The position numbers and the translations under genes were made by a program. Shown here one piece after another: positions 47,093-61,186 of a DNA stretch of 64,000 nt. The DNA is taken from assembly GCF_024713945.1 (NCBI RefSeq), contig NC_134679.1:4221001-4285000 (forward strand). Reading direction: 5' to 3'. Every line of letters begins with the position of its first letter. The stretch's first letter is position 1. The DNA is from Dermatophagoides farinae. Lineage: Eukaryota; Arthropoda; Arachnida; Sarcoptiformes; Pyroglyphidae. The notes under the pieces are model-generated. The model searched no databases. It saw only the letters and a program-made list of their open reading frames with translations, and had not been told where the DNA came from.

Positions 47093-49436
47093 TGTTTTGC
47101 TCACATTTTTTTTTAAATGACTAAGAATAATTGATATCACAATTCAAAGATATGGCCACAGAATGATTTATAGCGATAAAATTATCACTTGAGAAAATTT
47201 TGAATTAAAAGAAATAAATCACATCATAATATATCATCCATTTCAAAATAATACTGATTCAAAGGCCTTATGGTGAAATCGTATCGATAAAAGAATAAAA
47301 TGAAAACGAACATTACGTTCGAAATCAACCGGTCGGTGTCGATAGTTTAAATGAGACAATCGCGCGCGCACGTTCTAATTAGTCTTGAATAACTCGTGTG
47401 TGTTTGATGGTGCCGTCACCACAAACCGACAAATGTTTATCCATACATAGCTGATTCTTATAAAATAATAAAATGGAACGTCGCATTGAAACCGATGAAA
47501 AAAGATTTTCAAAGTTAAATGAGAGACATGGATATACCTCAATAATATTGAATCAAGTTTATTCTAGTAGTTTGTTTTCATCGCTGTCCATGTGTGCGCC
47601 GTCTCTCTCTCTCTCTTTCTTTATCTCTTTCTTTCAATATATGATATATCAAATTGGTTCTAAATATTTCAGTTTGTCAGGCGCTAAACTGACAAACAAC
47701 CCCTGCTAAATGAAACAAATGAAATACAGAAAGAATCCAACCCGGTCCGGATAATGATGATTTTGATTTCCGATCATCTTCAATGCCAAACAAAACAAAG
47801 AAAAAAAAATATGGCTATAAGATTCGAAATAGAAAGATTGATAGAAAATCGGGTCCCGGGACAATTGTTTTCTATTTTCTCGATTCAAAACAACATCAAG
47901 GACAAGAGCCAGCGCTATCGTCAAACAAACTTTCAACACTTCAATCAGTGTGAAAAATGGCTAATTCTCTATTATTATTATTATTATTATCGATTTGGGC
48001 GTACAAATCGCACAGTGTTAATATGGAACAGATTTTTTACTTTTTTTTTGAAACGGGTGTCATGTTTTTTAGAACCACAAAAAAAACATGAGAGGAAGAT
48101 AATGATAGTTTTATTTTATTTTACATTTTTTTTTGTCAATTTTTTTTACATTAAAAAACACAAATCTGTCTTCATCATGTTAAAATCATATGCACTTCCT
48201 GTATGATGATATTCATCAGAAATTAATCATTTTTGTACCGGAAACGACAACGCAGACTACTAGATAGCTAATATGTGCGTGTGTGTGTGTGTGTGTGTAC
48301 ATAAAATAAAAAAAATGACGTCTAAAAAGGCTAGTCATTATTATTCGTAGATATGGTCAAATATTGACTCACACACACACACCGGGTTGGCAAACAAAAA
48401 GATAATTTTCATGTCATCTGTTTTTGATGATGATAATGATGAATCCAACATAGATAAGATTGAATTCAATCATACATAAAAATATCATCAACAATAACAG
48501 TTAATGATCATGAGTAATAATAACCAGAAAAAAAACTGGAACTCAAAAATATTCTTGTTGGAAACTTTTGTGTTTATATATGTTCATTTATAAAGAATTT
48601 CTAATTTTGAAAAAGGGAGGATATTAAAATTTTTTTTTTGATTCAAAAATGACTACATGATCAAATAAATTGACCGAATTTTTTTCTTTTTTTTCTATTA
48701 GAATGATTCATTGATTCTATATATGTTTGTTGTTTATTATAACCACACACACACACACACACACATGCATGCATACAAATATAAACAGACTACAATTCTT
48801 TATATTATTATGATGATCAAAAATAGGTCGATGATTCATTTTTAATTTGATTTGATGACAAATTTATTGCTTCTATTTTTCCCTTTCTTCCCCAATTAAT
48901 ATGTGCGTGTTGGGTGGAACCTGATGGTGGGTGTACACACGCACACACACTAATCAGCAGCTATGATCTCATTGATCTTGTTTTCTATAGTAGAAGATTG
49001 GATATATTATCGTTGGACCTCAAGAAGATTTTGGCTTGAAACTTGTCGGTGTTTTTTCTTTACAGGCCTGTGTTTGTATATTCATATGACAAGCAGGAAA
49101 AAAGATATGGAATAAAGAAAGAGATAAGGACTCTGTTTTGCTCTGTCTCTTCCTTTTTTTCAGTGATTATGTTTTGTTGGTTGGTTTGTTTCCGTTTGTC
49201 GCCGCCACCAATGGAAACCGTTCAGAATCTGAACCATAATAAAGAAAAAAAAGACTAACCAAAAAAAAAAAATCATGAACCATAGAAAACAAATTTTGAA
49301 GACAAATTATTGTTGTCGTTTTTGTCGTCGTCGTTGACGATATATATCCTACATATATTGACACTACTAACTTGTTATAGCAACCGAACCAAATAACACA
49401 AATGATAATGGACAATTACCGATACCGTTAGGACCG

Positions 49437-49452
49437 GCTATATGCATATAGC
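49437..49452. repeat. Perfect 16-bp palindrome
   Basis: GCTATATGCATATAGC reads the same on both strands. Its core TATGCATA resembles dimeric homeodomain/POU binding sites. It lies inside a block of about 180 bp (49375-49560) that is less AT-biased and less repetitive than its surroundings, so it could be a regulatory element. No other evidence. Confidence 0.5.
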
Positions 49453-51050
49453 ACCATTGTGGATGGCTGGTTTGACTCCGATTTTTCCAGTTCCATTATA
49501 AAATAGCAGACAGTGGAAAAACGGTCCAAACTAAAAGTAGGTTAAGAACACGGGGTGTATATGATGGAAAAACATAGAAAAAGTAAAAGAAATTAGGCCA
49601 AATCTAGTTTCTTTTTTTCTGGTCCTGTCTTCTAATTTTTTCTTTCAATCCTCCCATCATCATCATCATCATTCGTACAGCCAACCCCTTAGCATATGTG
49701 TTGAATGATTATGATAGTGTTTGATGGTCGAATCGAAGATATAATAGCAAAAAAAATTTATCGACGATAATAATAATATGTCATATGTGTTTCGGGTGTT
49801 CTTTAACCGATTTTGACAATAAAGAGAAAATTTCCGACCCTAACCCTATAGGCAGTCGACCGAAAGAAAATATTTAGCCGCCCCATAGATTCGGAAAATA
49901 AATAAATTCTGACTGAATAGGATGCTGACGATCACACCCACACAAATACATACATGACTCTTTTCTTCTCAATTTTTCAAGGAGAGAAATGATTTGATTT
50001 GTCTCTTTCTTCTTTTTTTTATTATTAACATTATCAGAATCAAGAAGAAAGGAAAAGAATCTTGACGCCAATACAAGGCCATTATTAAAACCTACATACA
50101 TTCTCTGGATTCTTTGGAATTTTTTTTTCTGTCGATTCTGATTTCTCATTAAATGAAAATTCGAACGAATATTGTTTTGCTTTTTTTTACCAGGGGGTGA
50201 ACATCCGACATAATTATCATGATTGCCATCATCATCATGTGATCATTCCGGATATTCATTAACCTTGAGAATGAGCCTTATTTTTTTCTTCTATATATCG
50301 ATTGAAGATTAAAGATAAAATAACCGCTGATCATCGTATGATCATTCAAAAGCAAATATCTTGGGAATTGATTGCAATAATAATAACAAACCGAATAATC
50401 TGATCATTGATACACTATGTATATGGGTTTTTGGATTATCCTTGAATTTTTTTCCCTTTGAATTTTGGTTATTGGGGCAACAACAACAACAACAAAAAAA
50501 AAAAATCAAACGACGATTATATTATCCAGTGACAACCAAAATGAAACACACACGATTATACTGGGCAAAAACAATCAGCATTCTCTGCCTAGAAAACCTG
50601 CATGAAAAATGTTAATCAAATTCAAAACCACAAAAAAAACCCAAACCATCAGAAAAATACTGAATAACGGAAAGCAAATGATTTGAAATTGATGATTACA
50701 AGAATATATACACATGTATCGACCATACATTCATTTATTCTACATTCTAATCGAATAACAAACACACACACACACACTTGTACCGGTTTTGTCTTCTGGA
50801 TGAATTGAATGATGAATGTTTCAACCATGCAATAGAATTATTCATAGCTAGAATCCATTGTATAATAAAATGAATGATCATTGAGTGTCAGTTTCGTTTT
50901 TTTTTCGCAGTATATTTCTATGACCATGGAAGTCTATTATGAATGAATAAGTGTGTATCTGAGTGAATGAAAAAAAATGTACGTGTCATAACGTATTTCC
51001 CCAGTTTTTTTTCTACTTTTTTGGATTCGAATCAGAATCCATTAGAAATT

Positions 51051-51077
51051 GAATGAATGAATGAATGAATGAATGAA
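51051..51077. repeat. GAAT tetranucleotide repeat
   Basis: Several GAAT units in a row, about 100 bp before the long GA tract. Confidence 0.8.
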
Positions 51078-51171
51078 TTGAACCATATGAATGCAGGAAG
51101 CAATAATACTTGTGCTTATGTGCGTGTGAAGATTTTGGTTCAAGGCTAACATCTTGAATATAGTGAGAAAT

Positions 51172-51173
<2 letters not shown>

Positions 51174-51267
<94 letters not shown>
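51174..51267. repeat. Long pure GA dinucleotide tract
   Basis: About 47 uninterrupted AG/GA units, the longest simple repeat in the window. Such purine tracts can form triplex DNA and bind GAGA-type factors. A short inverted flank (GGGG..CCCC near 51267-51277) follows. It lies about 570 bp beyond the 3' end of the aldehyde dehydrogenase gene. Confidence 0.95.
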
Positions 51268-51270
<3 letters not shown>

Positions 51271-51846
51271 AGACCCCAAAAAAAAAAAATTGTGTACATG
51301 TTTAAGTGAGCACAGGGGGGAAAGGAAACCGTAAGTGTACCGTATGTTCAAAAATTATTCTTTAAAATGGATCATTCATCACAAATAACAATTCTGTAAT
51401 GATGATCACAATTTGAGGATTTATCAAAGAAAAAAAAACTATTATATACCAACCACTAAATGTCCTTCCAAACAATAATCGACCAAGTTTTTTTTTAATT
51501 CATTCTATTCTATATATTGTTATTGTTTCATAAAAATGAACACTCTACATTTAGTTATCTATTAGTTGTACTAAATTATATCGAATTTTATTCAAATAAA
51601 AAAAAATGAAATGGAATTATCATTATTCAAAATGAAAGTTTAATAAACATTTAAAAAAAAACGAAATAAAAGATATGAAAAACAAATATAACAAACAAAT
51701 ATAACAAACAAAAATCGAAACATATTATGATAATGATAATAATAATAATATTAGGCTTAAAGGGTAAAAGAAAAATATAGAGAAAGAAATGAAATGATCC
51801 CGATGCCCTACTTGAACATCTTCAATAGTAAATCATAAATATAAAA

Positions 51847-53732
51847 TTATGCATGATGACATGATGATGACGATGATGATAATGATTCGATTAATGTATA
51901 TGCAACCAATAATCCAAAAATGAACGATATAATAGCGGTTAGAATCAAACGATATGGTATATCATCAAATGGTAGCTGCCGTTTTTTCAATAAACGTAAT
52001 AATCGTGCCAATTTTGTATGACTATATGGTGGATAACGTCTTGAACCAATAATTTCAAGTAAACCATTATATCCACGTACTAGAACTGTTGAAAATTATT
52101 TGAGATTATTATTTGATTAAAAAAGAATTGTTAATTGAACATACCGGCTTTTTGATGTGAAAATGTATTGAATGAATAATGGCCATGATAGGCACCCATA
52201 CCACTTTCGCCTACACCACCAAATGGTAATGTATCCAATGAAACATGAAGCACAACATCATTAACACATAAAGCACCACTAGATGTTTCCTGTATAAAAC
52301 GATCGGTTACAACTTTATCTTCAGCAAATAAATAAATTGCCAATGGTTTTGGTCGTTTATTAATGAATTGAATTGCCTCATCGACCGTACGAACTGTTAT
52401 GAATGGAAATATTGGACCAAAAATTTCTTCTTTCATGATTGGATCATCCGGTGAAACATCAAATATGATTGTCGGTGAAATATAACGATCATTAGCATCG
52501 ATTTTACCGCCATAGAAAATTTTTCCAGAACTTGTATTTAGAAGATTTATGAGCCTATCAAAATGGCGTTGATTAACAATACGACCAAAATCATCGGTCT
52601 TTTGTGGATCATGGCCGAAAAATTCTTCAATCACATTGATTAAATGTTGTTCTAATTGATGGCGAACTTTCTGACTACAAAGAACATAATCAGGAGCAAT
52701 ACATGTTTGACCGGCATTCATCATTTTACCCCAGATCATTCGACGACAGGCAATTTTCATGGCTGATGGCGGTAAACTATCATGTAAATAGATTGGGCTT
52801 TTACCACCCAATTCCAATGTTGTTGGAGTCAAATGTCGTGCGGCAGCCTGATGAACAACACGGCCAATACTACCGGAACCGGTAAAGAATATATAATCAA
52901 ACTTATATTCCAATAATCGTTTTGATTTTTCAGCATCACCAGTGACAACACGATAACAACGGCGATCTAAATATCTGGGCAATAACTTTGATATAAGATG
53001 AGCGCTTTCCGGTGCCAATTCTGATGGTTTTATGATGGCTACATTGCCTACAGGCGATAAATGTTAAACCAATAAATCAAAAACAGGAAAGAAAAAAAAA
53101 TAAAAATAAAAAGTCAAAACCGGAAGCAAAAAAAAAACGAGTTCATCTCTCTCTCTCTCTCTCTATTTTCTCTGTATGTAAGCAAAATAAAACTACCTAT
53201 TGAACTGATTTGATTAAATTTTTTAAAGAATTTTATAATAATATAAATTATTACTATATGATTGATCTAATATTTCATCTGGTATAGTGAATCATAAAAA
53301 ACCATACATACCGGCCGCTATAGCGCCAACTAGTGGCGCCAAAATAATTTGTACTGGATAATTCCATGCACCAACAATCAAGACTAGTCCATACGGTTCA
53401 TGATGAACAAATGTATCATCAAACAATGTGGTAAACGATTTTGCTACACATTTTTTCTGACAATATTGATCAATATTTGCCAATGTTGAACGAATTTCAT
53501 TCAAAACAAAATCCACTTCAACAATAACAGTTTCGAACCATGGTTTTCGTAGATCTTTTTTCAATGTTTCAATAATCAAGTTTTGATTATCATCCAGGAA
53601 TCGATATAGCTGTCCTAATTGTTCTTTACGATATGAAACAGGTAACGTACGACCGGTACGAAATTCACGACGTAATTCATTTGTAATTATTTCAAAATCA
53701 TCATTAATGATTGTGGAAGATGCCATCATCAT
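51847..53732 (-). CDS. Fatty aldehyde dehydrogenase (ALDH3 family), three exons, 520 aa
   Basis: ALDH3A2-type enzymes oxidise long-chain fatty aldehydes to acids with NAD+ on ER or peroxisomal membranes. Exons 53732-53312, 53047-52145 and 52085-51847 join in phase 1 and give 521 codons. The N-terminal domain has the ALDH3 blocks LRREFRTGRTLPVSYRKEQL, EPYGLVLIVGAWNYPVQ and PLVGAIAAGN. The NAD site is IIKPSE (about 145-150) and FTGSGSIG (195-202). The catalytic general base is E219 (LELGGKSP) and the nucleophile C256 (NAGQTCIAPDY). The later blocks EEIFGPIFP and PFGGVGESGMGAYHG are also present. Exon 3 adds the ALDH3-typical RRYPPYSHTKLARLL and a membrane helix (LILTAIISFIFGLLVAY), a C-terminal anchor as in human FALDH. 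All catalytic residues are present. The length suits the family (about 485-510). Confidence 0.95.
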
Positions 53733-55442
53733 AAGGTATATTAAATTGTTTTTGTTTAAATTAAATTCTTTAGATTAAATATTTACACCCACAACACACA
53801 AACACTTGACACACACATACACACACACACACAGGAACAATTTTAAGAAAAAAAAATTATTACGTTGAAAATTTAATAAAATGACAAATATTTCACGACA
53901 CTATGGTCTATCGTCGAAAGTAGTCAACGGTTGAATCAATGGCTAGCCTCACATCATCATCATCATCAAAGATTTCATAAAACAAAGTTGAAAGTGAATA
54001 ACCTAATACAACAACAACCACCATCATCATCATCATCATCATATTCGACTCTTTTCACATACGGACATATTTTATGTTTGGTACATTGGCCTAAATCGAA
54101 TCCCGTAAGGTATATAAGTAAGAAGGTAAAATTTTTCAAAAAAAAAACGATGAAACAAGATAAATTCTAAATATAGAAATGAGTAAGAAGTAAAAAGATA
54201 GGAAGATAGATAGAAAGAAAAAAATCAAAGAAAGCATCAAGCAATAATAATGATGATGATGATGCCGATGAATGGACTCAAACTGGCTCATCTGGTTTCT
54301 CTTTTTTTTTTTTTTTGGTTAATTTTGCCTCTTGATTTATTTTTTCTGGCTTTGTTTTTTTTTGTGTTTGTTTGTTTGTTTGTTTGATGCCATTTATTCA
54401 TCCGCAAACATGGAAACATTTTTTTTTTGTTTGAAATAGATATTTTGTGTTTAGAACTTGTTGATTATGATGATGATGATTATTATAAAATCGAAAGCGA
54501 TATACATTTTTTTTTTTGATCGGACAAGAAAAAAAAACTTTCTTCCCCTTTTATGGTAACAAAGTCTAGACTCTAATTTTGGACAATGATTAAATACGAA
54601 CGATTAAAATGGATATCGATAAGAAAATGAGAAATTTTATTTAGATTCAATTCAATGAATAAATTTTCATCAATACATCTAATATATTAATTGGATCGAA
54701 TATATCGAAAATAATCACATAAATCGATAAATTTTACATTTGGTGATCCAGAAAAAATCAACAACAGAGAAAAAAAAGCTCAAATGAAAACGAAACTATA
54801 AAATACGACAAAATCAACGATATCTTTGCTTGTCAATCCGTTTCCGTAAACATTTTTTTTTTGATTCAAAAAAATGAAAATAAATAAAATCCAATTAAAA
54901 TATTGTAGTATTGGACCAGTTTACGAAATGTGTGTTGTGTGTGCGTTACCGCCGCCGTCATCACGTTTTATCCATTGTCTTGTCTTTTTATTTTTATTTT
55001 TTTGTTTTGTTTTGTAAAAATGATTTGTTCAAAAAAAAAAAATCTTCCCTCTTATTTTTTATTATTATTATCCTTTTTTGGAACTGAATCGTTTACGTAA
55101 ATGTTTATTGTGTGTGTGTGTGTGTGCGAGTAATCACCTTTTATGGTCAAAAAAAAAAAGATTCGTTCATTTCTTATTTTTTTTTCTTCTGTTGATTTCC
55201 TTGATTTTCACTTTTCACTAAACGTTGATCTGATCAAGTCATGGCAAGAGAAAAAAAAATTGAAATCTAATAGCAAACTGACATCAACAATGTATATTGA
55301 GAGGTGTGTGTGTGTGTATTTGACCATTTTCTTCACCATTTTCATGATTATGATGAATCCATTGATTTGATAATTTTAGTACACAGTTAGCAAATTGAAA
55401 TTGTGTCCATAATTGTAAAAGAGAAAATATTCATAAATCTTT

Positions 55443-55460
55443 TCTATCGTCGACGATAGA
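55443..55460. repeat. Perfect 18-bp palindrome
   Basis: TCTATCGTCGACGATAGA is exactly self-complementary, with a CG-rich core in otherwise AT-rich DNA. The word CTATCGTCGA also occurs near 53909-53918 upstream of the aldehyde dehydrogenase gene. Possibly a dimeric factor site. Confidence 0.55.
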
Positions 55461-57229
55461 TGTCGTTATGAGTTATGGGAAAAAATTTTCATTCTTATTT
55501 GTCAGAAATGACAGAATAAATAGAATATTTTAGGAATAACAATGATGATGATGATGATCATTCGGTGCATTTGTGATACTTATACGAATGGATTTCAATT
55601 CCGGTAATAAAGATAAAAAGACCAAAAAAAAAAAAAAAAAAAAAATTACCTATTCCCATTTTGTAAATATAATGATGAATCAATCGATACATTGATTTTA
55701 TTTTACAGTATTTTTTTCAATGAATTGCATATCATTTCTTCTATTTTTACCTGTCATTTTTAGTACATTTGAATCATTTATTCATTCATCCATTCATTCA
55801 TTCATTTCAAAAAGTAATTTCATTTACATTTTCAAAACGAAAAAAATCAACATCAATTTTCAAACAATAAAAATTTACAACAACAACCATTTCGGCTGAT
55901 CTAAATACATTGACAACAAATAATAAAAGGAAATTGAAAATCCAAAACATCGAGAATAATCAAAAAATTTATTTTTTTTTCTTTGGAATTGGAATAATCC
56001 ACGAATAACTTCCACTTAGGATGAAATTCTTTCAAAAAAAATAGAATTAAAGTCAGTACATGAAGATTATGAGAAAAAAAATTCCATTAAATTTAATGTA
56101 GAATCCAAAATTATAGAAAAGAAATTACTACTTTACATAAGTCTTTGTAACCTGGCCCGAATTTTGAAGCATTTGTCAACAATACGATTTATATTCATAT
56201 AATAATAATCTATATTTACTGAAAATCAATTTGTCATTTGATCCTAATATATTGGTATTGTATGACGACGAATATATTGAAAAAAAAACATAGAAAGCCC
56301 TAAAGCGTATCAAAAAACAAAGAACAAAAAATATGCTATCTGAATTTTAGTTTTCTTTTGTTTTGTTTCTTGGTTACTGAAAGATTTACGTACGAGAAAG
56401 AACAAGAAAAAAAAAACACTATTCCCGGACATTATTTTCCGTTGTTCATAACAGCGTGTATAATAATTGAATTGAATCATGATGATTGTCGATGTCGAAA
56501 TAATACTGATGATGATATATGTAATGATGATGCTTTTTCCAGTTGTACGGGATATATGAAAATAAACAAAAAAAACATTCATGATCTATTGGAATACGTG
56601 AATAATTCGGATCCGGGATTCCAAAATCAAAAGAATTAAGGATTTTAGATTTCAAGTACATTATATAACTAAATATATATATCGGTCACTATCATCGTCA
56701 TCATTATAGTAGTAATATGTTACGAAAAAAAAAATTAAAAAAGATTAAAAATTAATGATAACGGTATTTAATTTGAATCAAATTAACATACATATATACG
56801 GGTATTTAAAGGAATAAATCCTCATTTTCAAAATTATTCCGAGAAAAGTAGTGAAGAGATGAAACAAAAAAAAAATTCGTATATTTCAAATAAAACTACG
56901 TCACAACTACTAGCATTTTACATATACAAAAATATTTGCGTATGTGTGTGTGTGTGTGTATTTTCTATTGACGCAATGACCACAAACTATTGTCGAATAA
57001 AATTCCCATTATTCATTGAAGATTAATAGGTTTTTTTTGTCTTAATATGGATGTCCAATGAATTTTTTTTTCCATTGAAATTATTCACATAAAATGAATT
57101 GAAATGGATATTTGTTTTATAATATTGAAACTTTTGTTGTTTCGTTGAATCGTCAAATTCATGAGATTCAGCAAAAAAAAAAAAAAAAAGTTTGCCGATA
57201 TCATTTGGGACAAATATGCTTGTATGCCA

Positions 57230-57231
<2 letters not shown>

Positions 57232-57282
<51 letters not shown>
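57232..57282. repeat. CA dinucleotide microsatellite
   Basis: About 25 uninterrupted AC units, the longest CA tract in the window. Confidence 0.95.
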
Positions 57283-57285
<3 letters not shown>

Positions 57286-60200
57286 GCACACGCAAAGATG
57301 CCAATCATTTTAATGTGATAAATTTTTCATTCTATAGATATTGATTCAAAGTAAATTGGAAAAAGAAAATTTTTTTTTTTACTTCTCAATTCTCAAACAT
57401 CATGTAGATCATCAATGAAGATATCTAGGTTCCAGTCTTATGTCTACCTACGTTCGTATGTATGAGCAACTATTTCGCAATAATGTCCGTGGAAAAATCT
57501 TGAAAATCATATGATGATGATGATGATGATGTGATGTCAAGAGAATTCTGAACAAAATGTGAATCCTACATTCAACATCTGCTCTATATTTTACTAGATT
57601 CTTTATGACTAAGTATTCTAGTAAGTAGTTGTAGTAGTATATACTGCTATCTAACATTGTCTAGTTTTCTTATTGCACCGTTTGTATGAGTAAAAGAAAT
57701 ACAATCAAAAAACAAAAAAAAAAAAAAGATCCAAAACTCCAAACTATGCTTAAGAATCTGGGATTCGTATTTTCTCTTCGAATCCTCCTTTGTTCAGTGG
57801 AAATTAATTCTAAGTAAATATCTCTTTCTTTCGAATATGTGGGCATATTTTCAACCATTTCAAACAAAAACTATGAATAAAATTGTCAAAGTTGAATTGG
57901 CAACTATTGTAACCATATATCTTTTTTTTCAAATGTTAATTACAATTTTTTTTCCATTCCAACACAAATATGTATCAAACACCAGAAAGTGGGACTAGAC
58001 AAATAAGCCTATCCACCCCAAAAAAGTTGTACGTACAATTCTTAAATCTGGAAAATTTTTTTTTTCATCAAAATCAACACAGAGAATCGATTTTGATTAA
58101 ATGGTTTGAAGACAACCGAAATTAGATTTGTGAGCAATAGAACAACAATTGAACCTGTATGTCATCATGAGGGTTATGATGGCCTTGATTTTCTTTTACC
58201 CTTCATGAAACACATATTGTAATGAAAAAAAATGACAAAAATTTTTTAGCCCATTTATATTGATTTTTTTTTTGGATATATGAAGAATCAAGAATACAAC
58301 AAGAATACAAATACGCAATAGAATTGTGTAGAATTTACCAGATCGATTTTTTTAGTATTGGTTGTGTTTTTTTTCACACTATTTTTCGAATATAAATGAA
58401 TGAAAATGGAAAGTCAAAAACATGCGGGAACAAAGTTTTTTTAACGAACTAAAATGAAAAACGATCCGGTTCGTTTGTCAGTCCATCAATGAAACACACA
58501 TTTTGTGTCTATTCAATTCTATTTTTTTTACGAATGAACTTAACATAATTTTTGATTGTATTTTTTTTACTGGTAATGATAATCAATACGGTGCAATATT
58601 AGTACCACAAGAACCATTTATTATAATTGATCAATATGTATTATGATTTTCGATTGAATAATAATTATTATATTACAATACACACACACAGACAGATGAA
58701 ACTTTTGATGTTTTTTTTTCATTAATGCCTTGTTCAATCATGGTAACCGAAATTGGAAATAAAAATAATTAGATGTAAAGTACATTCGATCATTCGATTT
58801 TTTTTTTGTCAAACAATCGATTAGATTTGAGGAATAATGTTGTTTGCTATTGATTTTTTTTTTCGTTTTTTGTCGATTATCGATTATTAGAAAAAATAGA
58901 GAAATTATTATATATAGTAAAAATAAATGAATGAATGGACAAATGAATGGATGGTGTTATAACTGTATTTTATTTTATTTGAAAACAAAAAAAAAAATGT
59001 TCATGTCCATTCATATAACCTTGTTGTTGTTGTTGTTGTTGTAATGAACGATTGTATCTGATTTTCAGATTTTTTTTTCTTTAGATCCTTTTTTTATGTT
59101 TCAATGAAAATCAAAAAAAAAAAAAAAAATTCGAATGAATAGAATTCAATCCAAATGAATAAAATGATAAAAGATGATGGATGCCAGTCGTTGATGAAAT
59201 AAATGAAAGGATAGTATTGGTCAATGTGTGTGTGTGTGTGTGAATGTTAATTGAATTTTCGTTTTTTTTTCTTGTTTCAAATAATAATAATATTTTCCAG
59301 ATTCATTAAATGTTTATGTAATATATGTTTTTGGTGGAAAAAGTGAATGGTTGAAAAAAAAAGTTTCATGTTCCCGGATATGAATTTTTGTGTGTGTATG
59401 CGTGTGTGTGTGTGTATTTGTAGGGTATTTGTGCTTTAATTATAAACGAAAAAAAAAGTTTTTTTCGATCCATAATTTTTTTGTTTTCATTCCCCCCCCC
59501 ACTAAGTTACATAACATTTGCGTTGGTTTTATTTCATAAAGTTGTATTTTTTTTTTTTTTTTGATTTTCATTATGAAAAAAAATAATGATAAACTTTTTT
59601 TTAAGAATTCCTTTGAAATTTTATCTTTACCATTTAATTTTTACAATGTTGATCGATATCAAATTACAAATTTAAATAGAAAAAAAAATTTCTACATTCT
59701 ATCAACTAAAAATAGATTGAATAAAAAAAAAAGATTATGTATGGTACATAATATGTATGTACTACATTATACATCAGATGTATCAGAAACAACAAACATA
59801 TTTCTTACCTGTCGTAGAATATTCTTAATGAATAAATGGCGATAAAAATGGAATACCTATGACGAAAAATGTGTTGCCGAAATTACATTTCCGTTTAATG
59901 TTTTCTTTCTGTTATGATAATCATCACACATCATAATACAAATTTTCGATTCTAAATGAAATTAACTGAATACAACCAAAAAACCAAGTGAGTGGACAAC
60001 ATCAACAACAACAACAACAACAGAAAAAATTCCATTAAAATTTGAAATATGAACGGAATTCCAATTTTAGAAATACAGTCGCACTCATCATCATAAGTAT
60101 ATCATTTTGACATTCATCAATGAATGAATGAATGAGGAAAAAAAATATTTGGGGTAAAATTGTTATTTTTTTAAAAAAAGAATTTATCATTTTTATGGCT

Positions 60201-60502
60201 ACCTTTTTTATTTCTACTGTAGGTAGCTAATTTTAGATAATTAGAAAATTATAACAATAATAACACCATTTTACGTAGAGATAGGTAGGAATAAGAAAAA
60301 AATTCTATCTATTTCTACCGTCCTAATCATCATCATCATCATTAATTCGATCAAAAGACGAAGTTCCACATTCATGGGGTCATTCAATAGTAGGTAACCA
60401 ATGACCCTGACCTTTGAAATATGAATGAAATTTTTATTATATTTTTTTTCTTCACTAATCAATCTCTTTCTGTATACTTGGGTTCGTCTTGAATACTCCC
60501 TC

Positions 60503-60524
60503 CTCTCTCTCTCTCTCTCTCTCT
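60503..60524. repeat. CT dinucleotide microsatellite
   Basis: About eleven CT units following TCC. Confidence 0.85.
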
Positions 60525-61150
60525 ATAATAGCTATTAGTTTTATTTGTGATGAGAATGATTACAAAAAAAAACAACCAGAAAAGACTTAATACCCACAAA
60601 GTGTGTAGATACAATGTGAAACTGTTTTAAAAAAAAAAACGTAAAAATGGGGTCCATATATAGGGGCTGTATTTTTTCTGCAATATTTTTTTTCCATTTT
60701 GTTTTGTCTCAATGAAATGAATATATGCAATGACGTTTTGTAATACAGAAAAAAAACGTCTTTCAGATGATGAAGAAAAAAAAGTGGATGAATATATTGT
60801 GCTCTATATATGTTCATAGTGTCTGGCTGGCTGGCTGGCTTCTATGTTTGCAATTTTTTTTTCTTGTTGTTGTTCTTTTTTCTTTATTTCTATCATCATC
60901 TATCATCATCATCACTGTGTGTGTTGTCCATTCAATTTTCTCAATGATTCACAATTCCCCTTCATTCGAGCATCAACAATATTCGTATATTCGTATTCAA
61001 TTCAACTAGGAAACATAATAATTGAATATAGTTAGCAACAGAAAAGCATATAGAAATCTATATTTGTTGTTTTCGATGTATAATAATAATAATAATATAA
61101 TAATAATAAATGTTAAAATAAAGAAAGAAAAATTTCCTTTCATTTTTTTG

Positions 61151-61186
61151 TCGTCGTCGTCGTCGTTGTTGTTGTTGTTGTTGTTG
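61151..61186. repeat. Compound TCG/TTG trinucleotide microsatellite
   Basis: Five TCG units run directly into seven TTG units, a compound tract that looks like a CpG-decay series (TCG to TTG). Confidence 0.85.

Larger units (their letters stand above)
47093..51846. other. Gene-poor region between the channel gene and the aldehyde dehydrogenase gene
   Basis: 4.7 kb with no supported gene. The first 900 bp is the channel gene's upstream region and is richer in CpG (CGCGCGCGC near 47361-47371). Plus-strand frames at about 47473-47709 and 47754-48206 lack domains or splice support. The rest holds many CA/GT and ATC repeats, the palindrome at 49437-49452 and the GA tract at 51174-51267. Confidence 0.5.

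Noticed and set aside
47473-48206. Two plus-strand frames upstream of the channel gene
   Set aside because: They contain CT-repeat and poly-Tyr/Phe translations, no domain, and lie where the channel promoter is expected.
49839-49853. CCCTAACCCTA, telomere-like word
   Set aside because: Only two units, inside unique sequence; no array and no sign of a chromosome end.
56310-56661. Overlapping frames on both strands with Cys/Asp-rich plus-strand translation
   Set aside because: Both strands are open at once, no signal peptide or splice signals fit, and no family is recognised.
57023-57318. Poly-Cys/Val and poly-Thr/His frames
   Set aside because: Direct translations of the CA microsatellite on the two strands.
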